Position numbers and translations under genes: made by a program. A stretch of DNA of 64,000 bases from contig NZ_CANMEH010000003.1 in assembly GCF_947496875.1 (NCBI RefSeq), positions 1 through 64,000 of the forward strand, given 5' to 3'. Position 1 is the first letter of the stretch, and each line of letters opens with the position of its first letter. The stretch comes from an uncultured Paracoccus sp. (lineage in GTDB: Bacteria > Pseudomonadota > Alphaproteobacteria > Rhodobacterales > Rhodobacteraceae). The notes under the pieces were generated by a model. That model ran no database searches. It had not been told where the DNA came from and was given only the letters and a program-made list of their open reading frames with translations. Shown one piece after another: positions 27,694-37,902 of the stretch.

Positions 27694-28692
27694 TCAGGCG
27701 ATCGCCGCGTTGGTCTTGACCGGCAGTCGCCCGCGGGCCCAGTCCCGCAGGATCAACGTCAGTATCGGGATCACCATCAGGGTCGCGCCGACCAGCAGCG
27801 CGCCGGCGATAAGGCGGTGCGCTTCGGTCGGCTGTATCTGCCACAAGGTCATCCACAGCCCCGCGGTCGCGGCCAGCGGAAAGGTCAGCGCCCCCCACAG
27901 GGGTGAAAACCCGTCCGCCAGCAGCCAGCGGGCGCCGGTACCGATCACCACGACCACGGCCAGTGCCGCCCAAGCCAGTACCGACCCGGCTGCTTCCCAG
28001 CCGAGACCCAGCGCGACGGTGCCGAACAGCGCCAATGGCGCAAGATGGATCGCCAGCAGCGGGCGCAGCGGGGCGGGCACCCGGGCGGTGCGCGCCTGAC
28101 GCAGGCTGACGGCGTAGACTGCCAGTGCGGCCAGCGCTGCGGGCCAGAACAGCCAGGCGGCAAGGGCTGGCCAACCCAGGATGATCGCCGCCCGCGCCGC
28201 GACGATGAACCCGGTGAAGCTGAGATGCCAGGCAGGTGTCACCCGCCGTTGTTCCGGTGGACCCCTGCGAAACACCCGGATCAAAACCGCCAGCAAGACG
28301 GCGTGAAGAGCCACACCGGCGATCAGGATGGCCCGACCTGCGACCAGGCTGGATATCGCGCCGATCACCGCCGCGACCAGATAGATCGACAGCACGGCGG
28401 CGGCCAGACCGGCCCGGCCCGGCAGGACGTCCAGATCGTCGGCCAGAACCCCGGGTCTGCGGATCAGCTTGACCTTATAGGCCAGCAGGGCAAAGGCCGC
28501 GACGGCGACCACCATGCCCGCCAGCAGCTGGGCCAGCCCCGAGGGGAGCGCGAACGCCGACACCCCTGTCAGCCAAGCCAGGGCGAGACCCAGCGCGCCG
28601 AGGATGGGCGAAAAGACGGCTGGCGGCACACGTCGCCACAGGCCGGGGGGAACGGGGCGGGGCAGGGCGAAGCGCAGGCGTTCTCGGGTCAT
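27694..28692 (-). CDS. TehA/SLAC1-type (TDT family) membrane transporter
   Basis: This 332-residue protein is almost entirely hydrophobic, with about ten helices. It begins with the family-like PPAVFSPILGALGLALAW and has AWHLSFTGFIVA and GWPALAAWLFWPAALAALAV. This matches the tellurite-resistance/dicarboxylate transporter family, whose characterised members are anion channels or transporters. The basic, loop-poor topology supports the call, but tellurite resistance itself should not be assumed. It is upstream of guaB in the same direction, an arrangement I associate with Rhodobacterales genomes. Confidence 0.7.
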   Translation of the reverse strand: MTRERLRFALPRPVPPGLWRRVPPAVFSPILGALGLALAWLTGVSAFALPSGLAQLLAGMVVAVAAFALLAYKVKLIRRPGVLADDLDVLPGRAGLAAAVLSIYLVAAVIGAISSLVAGRAILIAGVALHAVLLAVLIRVFRRGPPEQRRVTPAWHLSFTGFIVAARAAIILGWPALAAWLFWPAALAALAVYAVSLRQARTARVPAPLRPLLAIHLAPLALFGTVALGLGWEAAGSVLAWAALAVVVVIGTGARWLLADGFSPLWGALTFPLAATAGLWMTLWQIQPTEAHRLIAGALLVGATLMVIPILTLILRDWARGRLPVKTNAAIA

Positions 28693-28866
28693 GGCCCATC
28701 ATTGCCGTGTTGCAGCGGAACTGCCAAGCGTGGCCGCAACGCCACGTTGTCACGGCGGTCGCTTTGCACGTCCTGTTAATTGTTGTTTTGTTTACCGACG
28801 GGATGGCAGGAGAAATCCAAGATCGACGATCAACCGCGGACCAGCGGCCTGTTTGGGAGGATGACA

Positions 28867-30069
28867 ATGAAACGATCGCTCAGCGGTGCGGCAGCCCTGA
28901 TGCTGACTGCCGCTCCGGTCCTGGCCGGGGGCATAGAACGCGCCCCGCAATCCCTTTCGATCCTGTTCGAGCCGGGCAACTATGTCGAGTTCTCGGCCGG
29001 GCGGGTCAGCCCGGATGTTTCCGGCACGGACCTGCCGCTGGACGATCCCCGCACACCGTTCATCGACTATCCGGGCGGGCGGTCGACGGGATCGGTCGCT
29101 AAGGACTACAATTTCGTCGGATTCGGCTACAAGCACCAGTTCAGCGACCAACTGTCGGCGGCGCTGATCGTCGAACAGCCATTCGGCGCCGACGTCCGGT
29201 ACCCGGCCTTCGATCCCGCGTCGATGACCGACGGATCGGGGTCCCTGGGCGGCACCGGGGCGACGGTGGATTCAACCACCTATACCGGGCTGGTGCGCTA
29301 CCGCATGAACAACGGGTTTGCCGTTCACGGTGGTCTGCGCGGGTCGCGTGCCAGCGGCGAAGTCGATCTGCGCGGCGCGGCCTATGGCGCGGTGGACGGC
29401 TACAGCGTCGAACTCGATGACGCCTGGGGCGTGGGCTATGTGCTCGGCGCCAGCTGGGAACGCCCCGAGATCGCGGCGCGGGTGTCCCTGACCTACAATT
29501 CCCCGGTCGAGCATGATTTCGATACAGTCGAGACCGGTCCCGGCATCGATCCGGACGGACCGGGCCCCGTGCCCCCGCTCCCGCTGCTGGAAGGGGCATC
29601 GGAAACTACGGTGAAGACCCCGCGGTCGTGGACGCTGGAAGGGCAGACGGGCATCGCGCCGGGCACCCTGCTTTTCGGGTCCATCCGCTGGGTGAACTGG
29701 TCCGAATTCCGCGTCGATCCGGTCCGGTTCACCACGGTGACGGGCGGGGGGCTGGTCGATCTTGAAGATAGCACCACCTACGTGATCGGGGTGGGCCGCC
29801 AGTTCACCGACAACTGGTCCGGGGCGGTGTCGTTCGCCTATGAAAAGGAGGGCGACGATCTGGTCTCACCGCTGGCTCCGAGCACCGGGCGCAAGGGTGT
29901 TTCGCTGGCCGCGATCTATACCCGCGACAAGTGGAAGGTCACGACCGGGGTCAGCTACACCAAGCTGGGGGATGCACGTCCCGAGACCGGCGAACCTGAC
30001 GTTGCACGCGCGGAAATGCGTGACAGCGACGCCTTCGGTGCGGGTGTGAAGGTCGGCTACAGTTTCTGA
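28867..30069 (+). CDS. FadL/OMPP1-type outer-membrane transport protein
   Basis: The ATG at 28867 has GGGAGG seven bases upstream and opens a signal peptide (MKRSLSGAAALMLTAAPVLA, cut before GGIERA). The mature part of about 380 residues is rich in alternating beta-strand patterns and aromatic girdles, such as VEFSAGRVSPDVSG, FVGFGYKHQFSDQLSAAL and GVSYTKLGDARPE. It ends in a phenylalanine (VGYSF), as outer-membrane barrels do. This fits the FadL/TodX family of hydrophobic-substrate channels. It is monocistronic. The substrate is unknown and the fatty-acid role is only by family. Confidence 0.8.
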   Translation: MKRSLSGAAALMLTAAPVLAGGIERAPQSLSILFEPGNYVEFSAGRVSPDVSGTDLPLDDPRTPFIDYPGGRSTGSVAKDYNFVGFGYKHQFSDQLSAALIVEQPFGADVRYPAFDPASMTDGSGSLGGTGATVDSTTYTGLVRYRMNNGFAVHGGLRGSRASGEVDLRGAAYGAVDGYSVELDDAWGVGYVLGASWERPEIAARVSLTYNSPVEHDFDTVETGPGIDPDGPGPVPPLPLLEGASETTVKTPRSWTLEGQTGIAPGTLLFGSIRWVNWSEFRVDPVRFTTVTGGGLVDLEDSTTYVIGVGRQFTDNWSGAVSFAYEKEGDDLVSPLAPSTGRKGVSLAAIYTRDKWKVTTGVSYTKLGDARPETGEPDVARAEMRDSDAFGAGVKVGYSF

Positions 30070-30377
30070 CCGATGCAATGTCGGGGGCCGCGGTAACGGC
30101 AGCGGCCACCCGCCAGACCCGTGAGAAAGGGCGCTCTCGAGATGAAGCACCCGGGTGCTGCGGCAGGCGCTTCAGGGCCCTTCTCAGGGCCCTTCGCGCC
30201 GCCGCCGGCAGCTGGCCGCGCGAGGCGCACGTGCATAGCGTTGACCTGCAGTGGAGCGGCATCGACCACCCCGGCCGGACTTCGCTTCGGCTCGGACCTC
30301 CAGAAAACTCATCAGGGTCTTGCGGCTCACCCGCTTGCGCCTGCAAATCCTTGCTGGCATGAGCCGACCGGACCTGA
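30070..30377. other. Intergenic region with a short tandem duplication
   Basis: About 300 bases lie between the FadL-type gene and the histidine kinase, both rightward. Shortly after the stop is a GC stem GGCCGC/GCGGCC (30086-30107) without a T-tract, at best a weak transcription stop. A perfect 12-bp tandem duplication, TCAGGGCCCTTC twice, occupies 30172-30195. No gene is apparent. Confidence 0.45.
30172..30195. repeat. 12-bp perfect tandem duplication
   Basis: TCAGGGCCCTTC occurs twice without a spacer (30172-30183 and 30184-30195). Each copy contains the palindrome GGGCCC. It could be slippage or a pair of binding sites upstream of the histidine kinase gene, about 180 bases away. Confidence 0.6.
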
Positions 30378-31982
30378 ATGAACATATTGCGCCAAAGATA
30401 TCTCCCTGCTCTGGTATTCGTCGTGGTGGCGTTTGCTGGGCTGATCTTTACCTTCACGGCGCATGACCTGCGGGAACGTGCAACCGCCAGCCGGTTTGCC
30501 CGAATGGCCGATCTGGTCGCCTATCAGATCGTTGACCTGCTGAGCAGCCATACGGCGCTGCTGCGTGCCACCGTCAGCTATTTCGAGGCATCCGACGGGC
30601 GCATCTCCACCGATGATTTCGGCGAGTTCGTCAAAGGTCTGAACCTGACGACCGAGTACGCGGGCGTACACGGCATGGGATTCGCGCAACTGACCCGTGC
30701 CGAAGACGTCCCGGCGCTGAACGACGAACTGCGCCGCGTCTACGGCCCGGGCGTGGTCGTGTTCCCACCCATTGCTGCCGAACTGGGCACCCCGATTGTC
30801 CTGCTCGAACCGCAGGATGCACGGAACCGCGAGGCGCTGGGTTATGACATGTTCAGCGAGGCGCATCGTCGCGCTGCGATGGAGAGAGCGCTGGCAACCA
30901 ATCGGATGAGCGCCAGCGCCCCGGTCCAGTTGGTGCAGGAAATCACCAGCGACAAGCAGCAGGGCTTCCTGATCTACGCGCCGGTCCGGGTTGGTGGCTC
31001 TGTCGTCGGATTCATCTATGCGCCCTACAGGGCGACCGATCTGCACCGCGCGGCGCTGCGCGGGCTGGAGGATCTGCCCGTCCGCGTCCGCACCGTCGAC
31101 ACATCGGCACCGGACCTGCCGCTGTACGAGATGCCCGTTGCCGACGGGAAACAGCCTTCGCGCGCAACCACGCGGGACATCACCATCGCGGATCGCACAT
31201 GGCGGGTGGAGGTGGCGGCGACGCCGGCCTTCGATCAGCCGACGAACGATCTGCCGACGGTGATCATCGGGGTCTTGGCGGCATTGCTGGCGCTGGCGAG
31301 CTCATCGCTCGCGCGGCTTTATCAACGCCACGTCGATGCGCTGCAGCAGTCGGCCGAACTGGCCAACGAGGTCGCGGAACAGCGCGAGTTGCTGGCCCAT
31401 GAAATGCGGCACCGGATCAAGAACCACATCGCGCGTTTCCAGGCGATTGTTCGGTTCACCCGCCGGAACGTCAGCGACATGGACGAGTTTTTCACGGTGC
31501 TGAACGCGCGGCTGATGGCGATGGGAAAGGCGCAGGATCTGATCACCCAGAACGCCGGGCAATTCGCCGATCTAAAGCAGCTTGTCACCGCCGAGCTGGG
31601 ACAGATCAGCGAGGGAGCGGACGGTGCCGCATCCGTGTTGGGCCCCGGGGTGCAACTGAACGCCCGCCAGTCGCAGGCCATGGCGCTGGTGATCCACGAA
31701 CTGACCACCAACGCGATGAAATACGGGTCATCGGCCCAGGGTGGCCTGAGCATCGGCGTCACATGGTCGCTTCACGACCAGGACGGGCAGCAGCGCGTTC
31801 GCCTCGCGTGGCGCGAACGCGGTGACACCCCCACGGAGGCGAGAACGGGACAGGGTTTCGGGACCGAACTCATCGACACGCTCGTCGAGGGCGACCTCGA
31901 CGGAACCGTTGACCGACGTTTCACGTCCGAGGGACTTGCCGTCGATCTGGACTTCGCTCTCGACCAAGCAACGGCAGCCTAG
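30378..31982 (+). CDS. CHASE-domain HWE-family sensor histidine kinase
   Basis: This membrane sensor kinase has helix 1 at about 10-28. A periplasmic CHASE domain follows (about 60-285; FGEFVKGLNLTTEYAGVHGM and GYDMFSEAHRRAAME are typical), then helix 2 at about 292-312. The cytoplasmic kinase has a phospho-acceptor box HEMRHRIKNHIARFQAIVRF, with His345 the likely site. The N box VIHELTTNAMKYG carries the extra histidine (440), and the WRE tripeptide (478-480) defines the HWE class. The nucleotide lid is GQGFGTELI. No response regulator is adjacent, so it is an orphan. It lies upstream of the glycerol-3-phosphate operon in the same direction, but a link is unproven. Confidence 0.85.
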   Translation: MNILRQRYLPALVFVVVAFAGLIFTFTAHDLRERATASRFARMADLVAYQIVDLLSSHTALLRATVSYFEASDGRISTDDFGEFVKGLNLTTEYAGVHGMGFAQLTRAEDVPALNDELRRVYGPGVVVFPPIAAELGTPIVLLEPQDARNREALGYDMFSEAHRRAAMERALATNRMSASAPVQLVQEITSDKQQGFLIYAPVRVGGSVVGFIYAPYRATDLHRAALRGLEDLPVRVRTVDTSAPDLPLYEMPVADGKQPSRATTRDITIADRTWRVEVAATPAFDQPTNDLPTVIIGVLAALLALASSSLARLYQRHVDALQQSAELANEVAEQRELLAHEMRHRIKNHIARFQAIVRFTRRNVSDMDEFFTVLNARLMAMGKAQDLITQNAGQFADLKQLVTAELGQISEGADGAASVLGPGVQLNARQSQAMALVIHELTTNAMKYGSSAQGGLSIGVTWSLHDQDGQQRVRLAWRERGDTPTEARTGQGFGTELIDTLVEGDLDGTVDRRFTSEGLAVDLDFALDQATAA

Positions 31983-32147
31983 TCGTCCTCGACCGGGGGC
32001 TTGCATTTTCAGGGGCTTGCCACGAACAGGCACGATCGGCCACTCTGCCGGTCGGAGGGGGCTTGCCGGCAGCGTGAATGTCACCGTCTCGACACGGATG
32101 CTTCACACAGGGCCGCTAGTCAGTGCCGACATTCACGGAGGACCATC

Positions 32148-33458
32148 ATGTTCAAGACTGCCGCAACCCTGCTCGCGTTCAGCGCCACACCTGCCCTTGC
32201 GGCCACCGAGGTGCAGTGGTGGCACGCGATGGGAGGTGAACTTGGGGGAAAGCTGGAGGAAATCGTCCAGGGCTTCAACGAAAGCCAGTCGGATTACGTC
32301 GTCGTGCCCACCTACAAGGGCAACTATGCCGAGACGATGACCGCCGCGATCGCCGCGTTCCGCGCCAGGGAACAGCCTGCCATCGTCCAGGTCTACGAGG
32401 TCGGGACCGGCACGATGATGGCTGCCAAGGGCGCCATCCGGCCGGTTCACCAGCTGATGCAGGATGAAGGCGAGACGTTCGATCCGGCGGCGTATCTGCC
32501 GGCGGTGGTGGGCTACTACACCGATCCCGAAGGCAACATGCTGTCGATGCCGTTCAACAGCTCGACCCCCATCTTCTACTACAACAAGGACGTGTTCGAG
32601 AAGGCCGGGCTGGACCCCGAGACGCCGCCAAAGACCTGGTCCGAGGTCGAGGAATTTTCACGCAAAATCATGGACTCGGGCGCCGCATCCTGCGGCTTTA
32701 CCTCGGCCTGGATCAGCTGGGTCCACACGGAAAACTTCAGCGCGTGGCACAACCAGCCGATCGGAACCGAGCAGAACGGGTTCGGCGGGCCGTCGGCGCG
32801 GTTGACGCTGAACGGGCCCGTGCAGGCCAAGCACTGGGGCAATCTGAAGAAGTGGGCCGACGAGGGCATCTTCAAGTACGGAGGGCCGGGTCCGGGCGAC
32901 AACGCACCGCCGATGTTCTATTCGCAGGAATGCGCGATGTACATGAACAGCTCGGCCGGCCGTGCCGCGGTGATCGCCAATGCCAAGGACTTCGACGTCG
33001 GGTTCAGCATGATGCCCTATTACGACGATGTCGAGGGCGCGCCGCAGAACAGCATCATCGGCGGAGCCACGTTGTGGGTCATGGAAGGGCGCCCGGCCGA
33101 GGAATACAAGGGCGTCGCCCGGTTCTTCAGCTACCTGTCCAGCCCCGAGGTCCAGGCCGACTGGCACCAGTTCTCCGGCTACCTCCCGATCACCCAGGCG
33201 GCGGCGGATCTGACCCGGTCGCAGGGCTTCTATGACGAAAACCCCGGCGCCGAGATCAGCATCCAGCAAATGACGCTGAACCCGCCGACGGACAACTCCC
33301 GCGGGCTGCGGTTCGGCAACTATGTCCAGATCCGGACGGCGATCGACGAGGAGTTCGAGCAGCTGCTGGCCGGCAACAAGGACGCCCAGCAGGCGCTGGA
33401 TGCCCTGGTCGAACGCGGCAACAAGCTGCTGGAAGAGTTCGAGGCACAGTCGAACTGA
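32148..33458 (+). CDS. ugpB: sn-Glycerol-3-phosphate ABC transporter binding protein
   Basis: This periplasmic receptor captures glycerol-3-phosphate and glycerophosphodiesters. The signal peptide [18 protein letters not shown] precedes the mature start [15 protein letters not shown]. Many stretches match Escherichia coli UgpB closely: [55 protein letters not shown] and [14 protein letters not shown]. The ATG at 32148 follows GGAGG by six bases; the longer frame to 32001 is unsupported. Product is 436 residues. It is the first of four transporter genes, followed by a strong hairpin that may keep its transcript in excess of the membrane genes. Confidence 0.95.
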   Translation: MFKTAATLLAFSATPALAATEVQWWHAMGGELGGKLEEIVQGFNESQSDYVVVPTYKGNYAETMTAAIAAFRAREQPAIVQVYEVGTGTMMAAKGAIRPVHQLMQDEGETFDPAAYLPAVVGYYTDPEGNMLSMPFNSSTPIFYYNKDVFEKAGLDPETPPKTWSEVEEFSRKIMDSGAASCGFTSAWISWVHTENFSAWHNQPIGTEQNGFGGPSARLTLNGPVQAKHWGNLKKWADEGIFKYGGPGPGDNAPPMFYSQECAMYMNSSAGRAAVIANAKDFDVGFSMMPYYDDVEGAPQNSIIGGATLWVMEGRPAEEYKGVARFFSYLSSPEVQADWHQFSGYLPITQAAADLTRSQGFYDENPGAEISIQQMTLNPPTDNSRGLRFGNYVQIRTAIDEEFEQLLAGNKDAQQALDALVERGNKLLEEFEAQSN

Positions 33459-33473
33459 TCCTGCCTGTCCTGC

Positions 33474-33497
33474 GGGGGCCTGCCGGCGCAGGCCCCC
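33474..33497 (+). promoter_or_regulatory. Strong intergenic hairpin between ugpB and ugpA
   Basis: GGGGGCCTGC (33474-33483), a CGGC loop and GCAGGCCCCC (33488-33497) form a perfect 10-bp GC-rich stem immediately after the ugpB stop and 16 bases before the ugpA ATG. No T-tract follows, so it is not a classical terminator. Such hairpins after binding-protein genes commonly protect the upstream mRNA or lower downstream expression. Confidence 0.7.
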
Positions 33498-33513
33498 GAT
33501 CACCGAGGTGTCC

Positions 33514-34392
33514 ATGAAGCGCTCGCTTTTCCAGCACAGACTGCTGCCGTGGGTGCTGCTTGCCCCGCAGCTGGCGATCACGCTGGTCTTCTTCCTCTGG
33601 CCGGCGGCACAGGCAATAAGGCAAAGCTTCCTGCGCGAGGACGCCTTTGGCCTCAGCACCACTTTCGTAGGCTTGCACAACTATTCCGAGCTGTGGCGCA
33701 GCGCCGAGTACCTGAACTCGCTGAAGGTGACGGCGGTGTTTGCCATCTCGACGACGGTGCTGGCGATGGGCGTGGCGCTGGTGCTGGCTGCATGCGTGGA
33801 CCGGCTTGTCCGCAGCCAGCGTGCGTACACGACGCTGCTGGTCTGGCCTTACGCGGTCGCGCCTGCGGTGGCCGGTATCCTGTGGTGGTTCATCTTCAAC
33901 CCGACGGTCGGAGTCCTGCCGCATGTGCTGGACCGGCTGGGCTATGACTGGAACCACCTTCTGAACTCGCGCGACGCGATGATCCTGGTCGTGCTGGCCG
34001 GCGCCTGGAGCCGGATCAGCTATTGCTTCCTGTTCTTCCTGGCGGGATTGCAGTCCATCCCCCAATCGCTGACCGAGGCGGCGGCGATCGATGGCGCGGG
34101 TCCGTTCAAGCGATTCTGGAGCATCACGTTGCCGCTGCTGTCGCCCACGACCTTCTTTCTGATGGTGGTGAACATCGTCTACGCGATGTTCGAAAGCTTC
34201 GGGGTGATCCACGCCACCACCTCGGGTGGACCGGCGCAATCCACGAACATTCTGGTCTACAAGGTCTGGTATGACGGGTTCATCGGTCAGAATCTCGGCA
34301 GTTCGGCCGCCCAGTCGGTCATCCTGATGCTGATCGTCACGGCGCTGACGGTAGTGCAGTTCCGCTATATCGAACGGCGGGTGGCGTACTGA
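33514..34392 (+). CDS. ugpA: sn-Glycerol-3-phosphate ABC transporter permease UgpA
   Basis: This MalF-type inner-membrane permease of 292 residues has six helices. It carries the EAA loop that contacts the ATPase ([20 protein letters not shown]) and the first-helix segment [20 protein letters not shown]. The ATG at 33514 is just behind AGGTG; the open frame to 33322 overlaps ugpB. Its stop overlaps the ugpE start (TGATG at 34390-34394), so the two permeases are translated together and pair as a heterodimer. Confidence 0.95.
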   Translation: MKRSLFQHRLLPWVLLAPQLAITLVFFLWPAAQAIRQSFLREDAFGLSTTFVGLHNYSELWRSAEYLNSLKVTAVFAISTTVLAMGVALVLAACVDRLVRSQRAYTTLLVWPYAVAPAVAGILWWFIFNPTVGVLPHVLDRLGYDWNHLLNSRDAMILVVLAGAWSRISYCFLFFLAGLQSIPQSLTEAAAIDGAGPFKRFWSITLPLLSPTTFFLMVVNIVYAMFESFGVIHATTSGGPAQSTNILVYKVWYDGFIGQNLGSSAAQSVILMLIVTALTVVQFRYIERRVAY

Positions 34393-35240
34393 TGGTCGAG
34401 AACCGACCGTTTCTGAACCTGCTCGCGCATCTGGTGCTGATGCTGGGCGTCGCGATCGTCGCGCTGCCGCTGTGGATCGCGTTCGTCGCCTCCACCCACG
34501 GCGGCAACGACTTCATGTCCGGGCTGGTGCCGTTGTGGCCCGGTGACCGTCTGGTCGAGAATTACGGCCAGATGCTGTCGAGCGGGGTCAGCACCTCGGG
34601 CATGCCGCCGGTCAGCCGGATGCTGCTCAACAGTCTCGTGATGGCGCTCGCGATCGCAATCGGCAAGATCTCGATTTCCATCCTCTCCGCGTTCGCGGTC
34701 GTCTATTTCCGGTTTCCGTTCCGGATGCTGGCGTTCTGGACGATCTTCGTCACGCTGATGCTGCCGGTGGAGGTTCGGATCGTGCCCACCTACAAGGTTG
34801 TGGCCGATCTGGGCATGCTGAACAGCTATGCGGGGCTGTCGATCCCGCTGATCGCCTCGGCCACGGCGACGTTCCTGTTCCGGCAGGTGTTCCTGACGAT
34901 GCCCGACGAACTGACCGAGGCGGCGCGCATCGATGGTGCGGGACCGATGAAGTTCTTCCGCGACATCCTGCTGCCCCTGTCGCGCACCAACATCGCGGCA
35001 CTGTTCGTGATCATGTTCATCTATGGCTGGAACCAGTATCTGTGGCCGTTGCTGATCACCACCGACTCGTCGATGTACACCATCGTCGCCGGCATCAAGC
35101 GGATGGCCGACGTGTCCGACGCGCAGCCCCAGTGGCATCTGGTGATGGCGACCGCGATCATGGCGGCCCTGCCGCCGCTTCTGGTCGTGGTGGGGATGCA
35201 GCGGCTGTTCATCCGCGGCCTCGTCGAGACGGAGAAGTAG
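34392..35240 (+). CDS. ugpE: sn-Glycerol-3-phosphate ABC transporter permease UgpE
   Basis: This MalG-type permease partner of UgpA has 282 residues and six helices. It has the EAA motif [20 protein letters not shown] and the segment FLTMPDE before it. It contains [20 protein letters not shown] and [20 protein letters not shown], both highly typical of UgpE. The ATG shares its first base with the ugpA stop, and its own end carries GGAGAAG, the ribosome site for ugpC. Confidence 0.95.
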   Translation: MVENRPFLNLLAHLVLMLGVAIVALPLWIAFVASTHGGNDFMSGLVPLWPGDRLVENYGQMLSSGVSTSGMPPVSRMLLNSLVMALAIAIGKISISILSAFAVVYFRFPFRMLAFWTIFVTLMLPVEVRIVPTYKVVADLGMLNSYAGLSIPLIASATATFLFRQVFLTMPDELTEAARIDGAGPMKFFRDILLPLSRTNIAALFVIMFIYGWNQYLWPLLITTDSSMYTIVAGIKRMADVSDAQPQWHLVMATAIMAALPPLLVVVGMQRLFIRGLVETEK

Positions 35241-35241
35241 C

Positions 35242-36246
35242 GTGGCGGGAATTTCCCTCGACAAGGTCGGCAAGGTCTATTCGGGCAACACCCGTGCCGT
35301 CGCGGGGGTCGATCTGGACGTGCAGGACGGCGAGTTTATCGTCTTGGTCGGACCGTCTGGCTGCGGCAAGTCCACGCTGCTGCGGATGGTGGCGGGGCTG
35401 GAAACGGTCAGCGAGGGCACGATCCGCATCGGCGACCGGATCGTGAACGACATGGAACCCGCCGACCGCGACATCGCGATGGTGTTCCAGAACTACGCGC
35501 TCTACCCGCACATGTCGGTGTTCGACAATCTGGCCTACGGGCTGCGCAACCGTGGCACGCCCAAGGCCGAAATCGTCCGCCGCGTTCAGGAAGGCGCGCG
35601 CATGCTGGGGCTGGAGCCGTATCTGCAGCGCCGGCCGCGGGCGCTGTCGGGGGGGCAGCGGCAACGCGTCGCCATGGGCCGTGCCATCGTGCGAGAGCCT
35701 GCGGCCTTTCTGTTCGATGAACCGCTGTCAAACCTGGACGCCAAGCTGCGCGCGTCCATGCGACTGGAAATCAGGCTGTTGCAGCGCCGGCTGGGCACCA
35801 CGGCGTTGTATGTGACCCATGATCAGGTGGAGGCAATGACTCTTGCCGACCGCCTGGTGGTTCTGAACGGCGGCCGCGTGGAACAGATCGGCACGCCCTT
35901 GCAAGTGTATCGCAACCCCGCCTCCACCTTCGTTGCGGGATTCATGGGTGCGCCGCCGATGAACCTTCTACCCGCTGCCGCCCTGCCGGGGCTCGGCCCT
36001 GCGGCGACGATCATCGGGTTTCGTCCCGAAGACGCGGTGATCGACCCCGCCGGGGAGATCACGTTGGATGTTCTCGCGGTCGAGGAGTTGGGGGCACAGC
36101 GACTGATCCACGGCCGTATCAACGGCGAGCCGGCCACCCTTGTTTTCCCGGCCGAGACGGAAATCGGCGAGAGCCTGCGCCTGTCCATTCCCGCGTCGGC
36201 GCTGCGACGGTTCGATCCGGCCACCGGCCGTGCCATTCCGGGCTGA
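35242..36246 (+). CDS. ugpC: sn-Glycerol-3-phosphate ABC transporter ATP-binding protein
   Basis: This cytoplasmic ATPase drives the UgpAE permease. Motifs in order are Walker [10 protein letters not shown], the Q-loop [13 protein letters not shown], the signature [19 protein letters not shown], Walker [12 protein letters not shown] and the H-loop [13 protein letters not shown]-terminal regulatory OB domain follows (about 235-334), slightly short for the MalK/UgpC group. The start is GTG at 35242, one base after the ugpE stop, with GGAGAAG in the end of ugpE. Product is 334 residues. Confidence 0.93.
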   Translation: MAGISLDKVGKVYSGNTRAVAGVDLDVQDGEFIVLVGPSGCGKSTLLRMVAGLETVSEGTIRIGDRIVNDMEPADRDIAMVFQNYALYPHMSVFDNLAYGLRNRGTPKAEIVRRVQEGARMLGLEPYLQRRPRALSGGQRQRVAMGRAIVREPAAFLFDEPLSNLDAKLRASMRLEIRLLQRRLGTTALYVTHDQVEAMTLADRLVVLNGGRVEQIGTPLQVYRNPASTFVAGFMGAPPMNLLPAAALPGLGPAATIIGFRPEDAVIDPAGEITLDVLAVEELGAQRLIHGRINGEPATLVFPAETEIGESLRLSIPASALRRFDPATGRAIPG

Positions 36247-36321
36247 TGCGGCCGCGGCGCTTTCCGCGCAAGATGGCGCGCCCGGCTCGCCCGTCTTTGC
36301 GGCGCACGGGCTGATACGGCG

Positions 36322-37884
36322 ATGACGACGCAAACGGACCTGTTTGTCATTGGTGGCGGGATCAACGGGTGCGGTGTCGCCCGGGACGCCGCGGGGCGCG
36401 GCCTGACGGTCCGGCTGGCCGAGCAGGGGGACCTGGGGCAGGGAACCTCGTCAGCCTCGACCAAGCTGTTCCACGGCGGCCTGCGCTATCTGGAATATCT
36501 GGAACTGCGGCTGGTCCGCGAGGCGCTGCACGAACGCGAGGTGCTGCTGCGCGCGATGCCGCATATCAGCTGGCCCATGCGCTTTGTCCTGCCGCTGGAC
36601 CCGAAGATGCGGTTCGACAGCGACACCCCGGTCTCGCGGCTGCTCGGCCGCGTTCTGCCGTGGTCGCGGGGGCGGCGTCCGGCAGCACTGATCCGGGCGG
36701 GGCTGTTTCTCTATGACAACCTGGGCGGCCGGGGGATCCTGCCTGGGACCCGGCGGCTGGACCTGCGCCGGGCGGTCGAGGGCGCACCGCTGCAGGACCG
36801 GTTTTCCACAGCCTACGAGTACAGCGACTGCTGGATCGACGACGCCCGGCTGGTGGCGCTGAATGCCCGGGATGCCGCCGAACGGGGCGCCGACATCCTG
36901 GTCGGCGCGCGGGTGACCCGCGCCGAAAGGTCGGGTTCCGGCTGGGCGATCGCGCTGGCCGACGGTCGGAACTTCACCGCGCGCGTGCTCGTCAACGCGG
37001 CGGGCCCCTGGGTCGGGCAGGTGGTCCGCGATGTGGCCCACCTGAACACCGGCGAGAGCGTGCGTCTGGTCCGCGGCAGCCACATCGTGGTGCCCCGGCT
37101 CTATGACCATCCGAAGGCCTACTTCCTGCAAGGGCAGGACGGTCGGATCATCTTTGCGATCCCGTACGAGGTCGACTTCACCCTGATCGGCACGACCGAT
37201 TGTGATCACCCCGACCCCGGAACGCCACCGATCTGTACGCCCGAAGAGGCAGACTATTTGTGCCGGTTCGCGTCCACGTATTTCCGCCAGCGGGTGACGC
37301 CGGACCAGATCGTCTGGACCTATTCGGGGGTGCGATCGCTCTACGACGACGGGGCGGACTCCGCCACGGCGGCGACGCGCGACTATGTGCTGTCGCTCGA
37401 CCAGCCCGCGGGCGGGGCAGGGGCCGCGTGCCTCAGCGTCTTCGGTGGCAAGATCACGACCTATCGCCGTCTGGCAGAGGCGGCCCTGGAGCGGCTGCAG
37501 CCGCATCTGGGCGGTATGGGGCAGCCATGGACGGCCCACGCTGCGTTGCCCGGTGGCGACTTTCCGGTCGAGGGTGCAGCCGGTCTGGCCGCGTCGCTGC
37601 TCGCGGAGTACCCGTTCCTCACCGGAGCCTGGGCACGCCGTCTGGTCCGGTCCTATGGCACGGATGCCCGGCGCCTGCTTGGATCGGCCGCCACGCCGGA
37701 CAGCCTCGGGGCGGATTTCGGTGCGACCTTGACGGGGGCCGAGGTGGACTGGCTGATTGCACATGAGTTCGCCCGCACGGCAGACGATGTGCTGTGGCGG
37801 CGCAGCAAGCTGGGCCTGCGTCTGTCTGAAGAACAGGCCCGAAGGTTGGCCGCCTACATGGCCGCGCGTCAGGCTGCCGCCTGA
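36322..37884 (+). CDS. glpD: Aerobic glycerol-3-phosphate dehydrogenase
   Basis: This membrane-associated FAD enzyme oxidises glycerol-3-phosphate to dihydroxyacetone phosphate and passes electrons to quinone. It has the FAD motif VIGGGINGCGVARDAAGRGL, the GTSSASTKLFHGGLRYLE segment that lines the active site, TYSGVRSLYDDGADS and LSVFGGKITTYRRLAE. A C-terminal DAO-C domain completes the 520 residues. It lies 75 bases after ugpC and 18 bases before glpK in one rightward unit, thus importing and burning the same substrate. Confidence 0.95.
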   Translation: MTTQTDLFVIGGGINGCGVARDAAGRGLTVRLAEQGDLGQGTSSASTKLFHGGLRYLEYLELRLVREALHEREVLLRAMPHISWPMRFVLPLDPKMRFDSDTPVSRLLGRVLPWSRGRRPAALIRAGLFLYDNLGGRGILPGTRRLDLRRAVEGAPLQDRFSTAYEYSDCWIDDARLVALNARDAAERGADILVGARVTRAERSGSGWAIALADGRNFTARVLVNAAGPWVGQVVRDVAHLNTGESVRLVRGSHIVVPRLYDHPKAYFLQGQDGRIIFAIPYEVDFTLIGTTDCDHPDPGTPPICTPEEADYLCRFASTYFRQRVTPDQIVWTYSGVRSLYDDGADSATAATRDYVLSLDQPAGGAGAACLSVFGGKITTYRRLAEAALERLQPHLGGMGQPWTAHAALPGGDFPVEGAAGLAASLLAEYPFLTGAWARRLVRSYGTDARRLLGSAATPDSLGADFGATLTGAEVDWLIAHEFARTADDVLWRRSKLGLRLSEEQARRLAAYMAARQAAA

Positions 37885-37902
37885 GGAACAGACGGAGGAC
37901 CC

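Noticed and set aside
30086..30107. GGCCGC/GCGGCC hairpin after the FadL-type gene as a terminator
   Set aside because: Only six pairs, a ten-base loop and no T-tract; not enough to call a rho-independent terminator.
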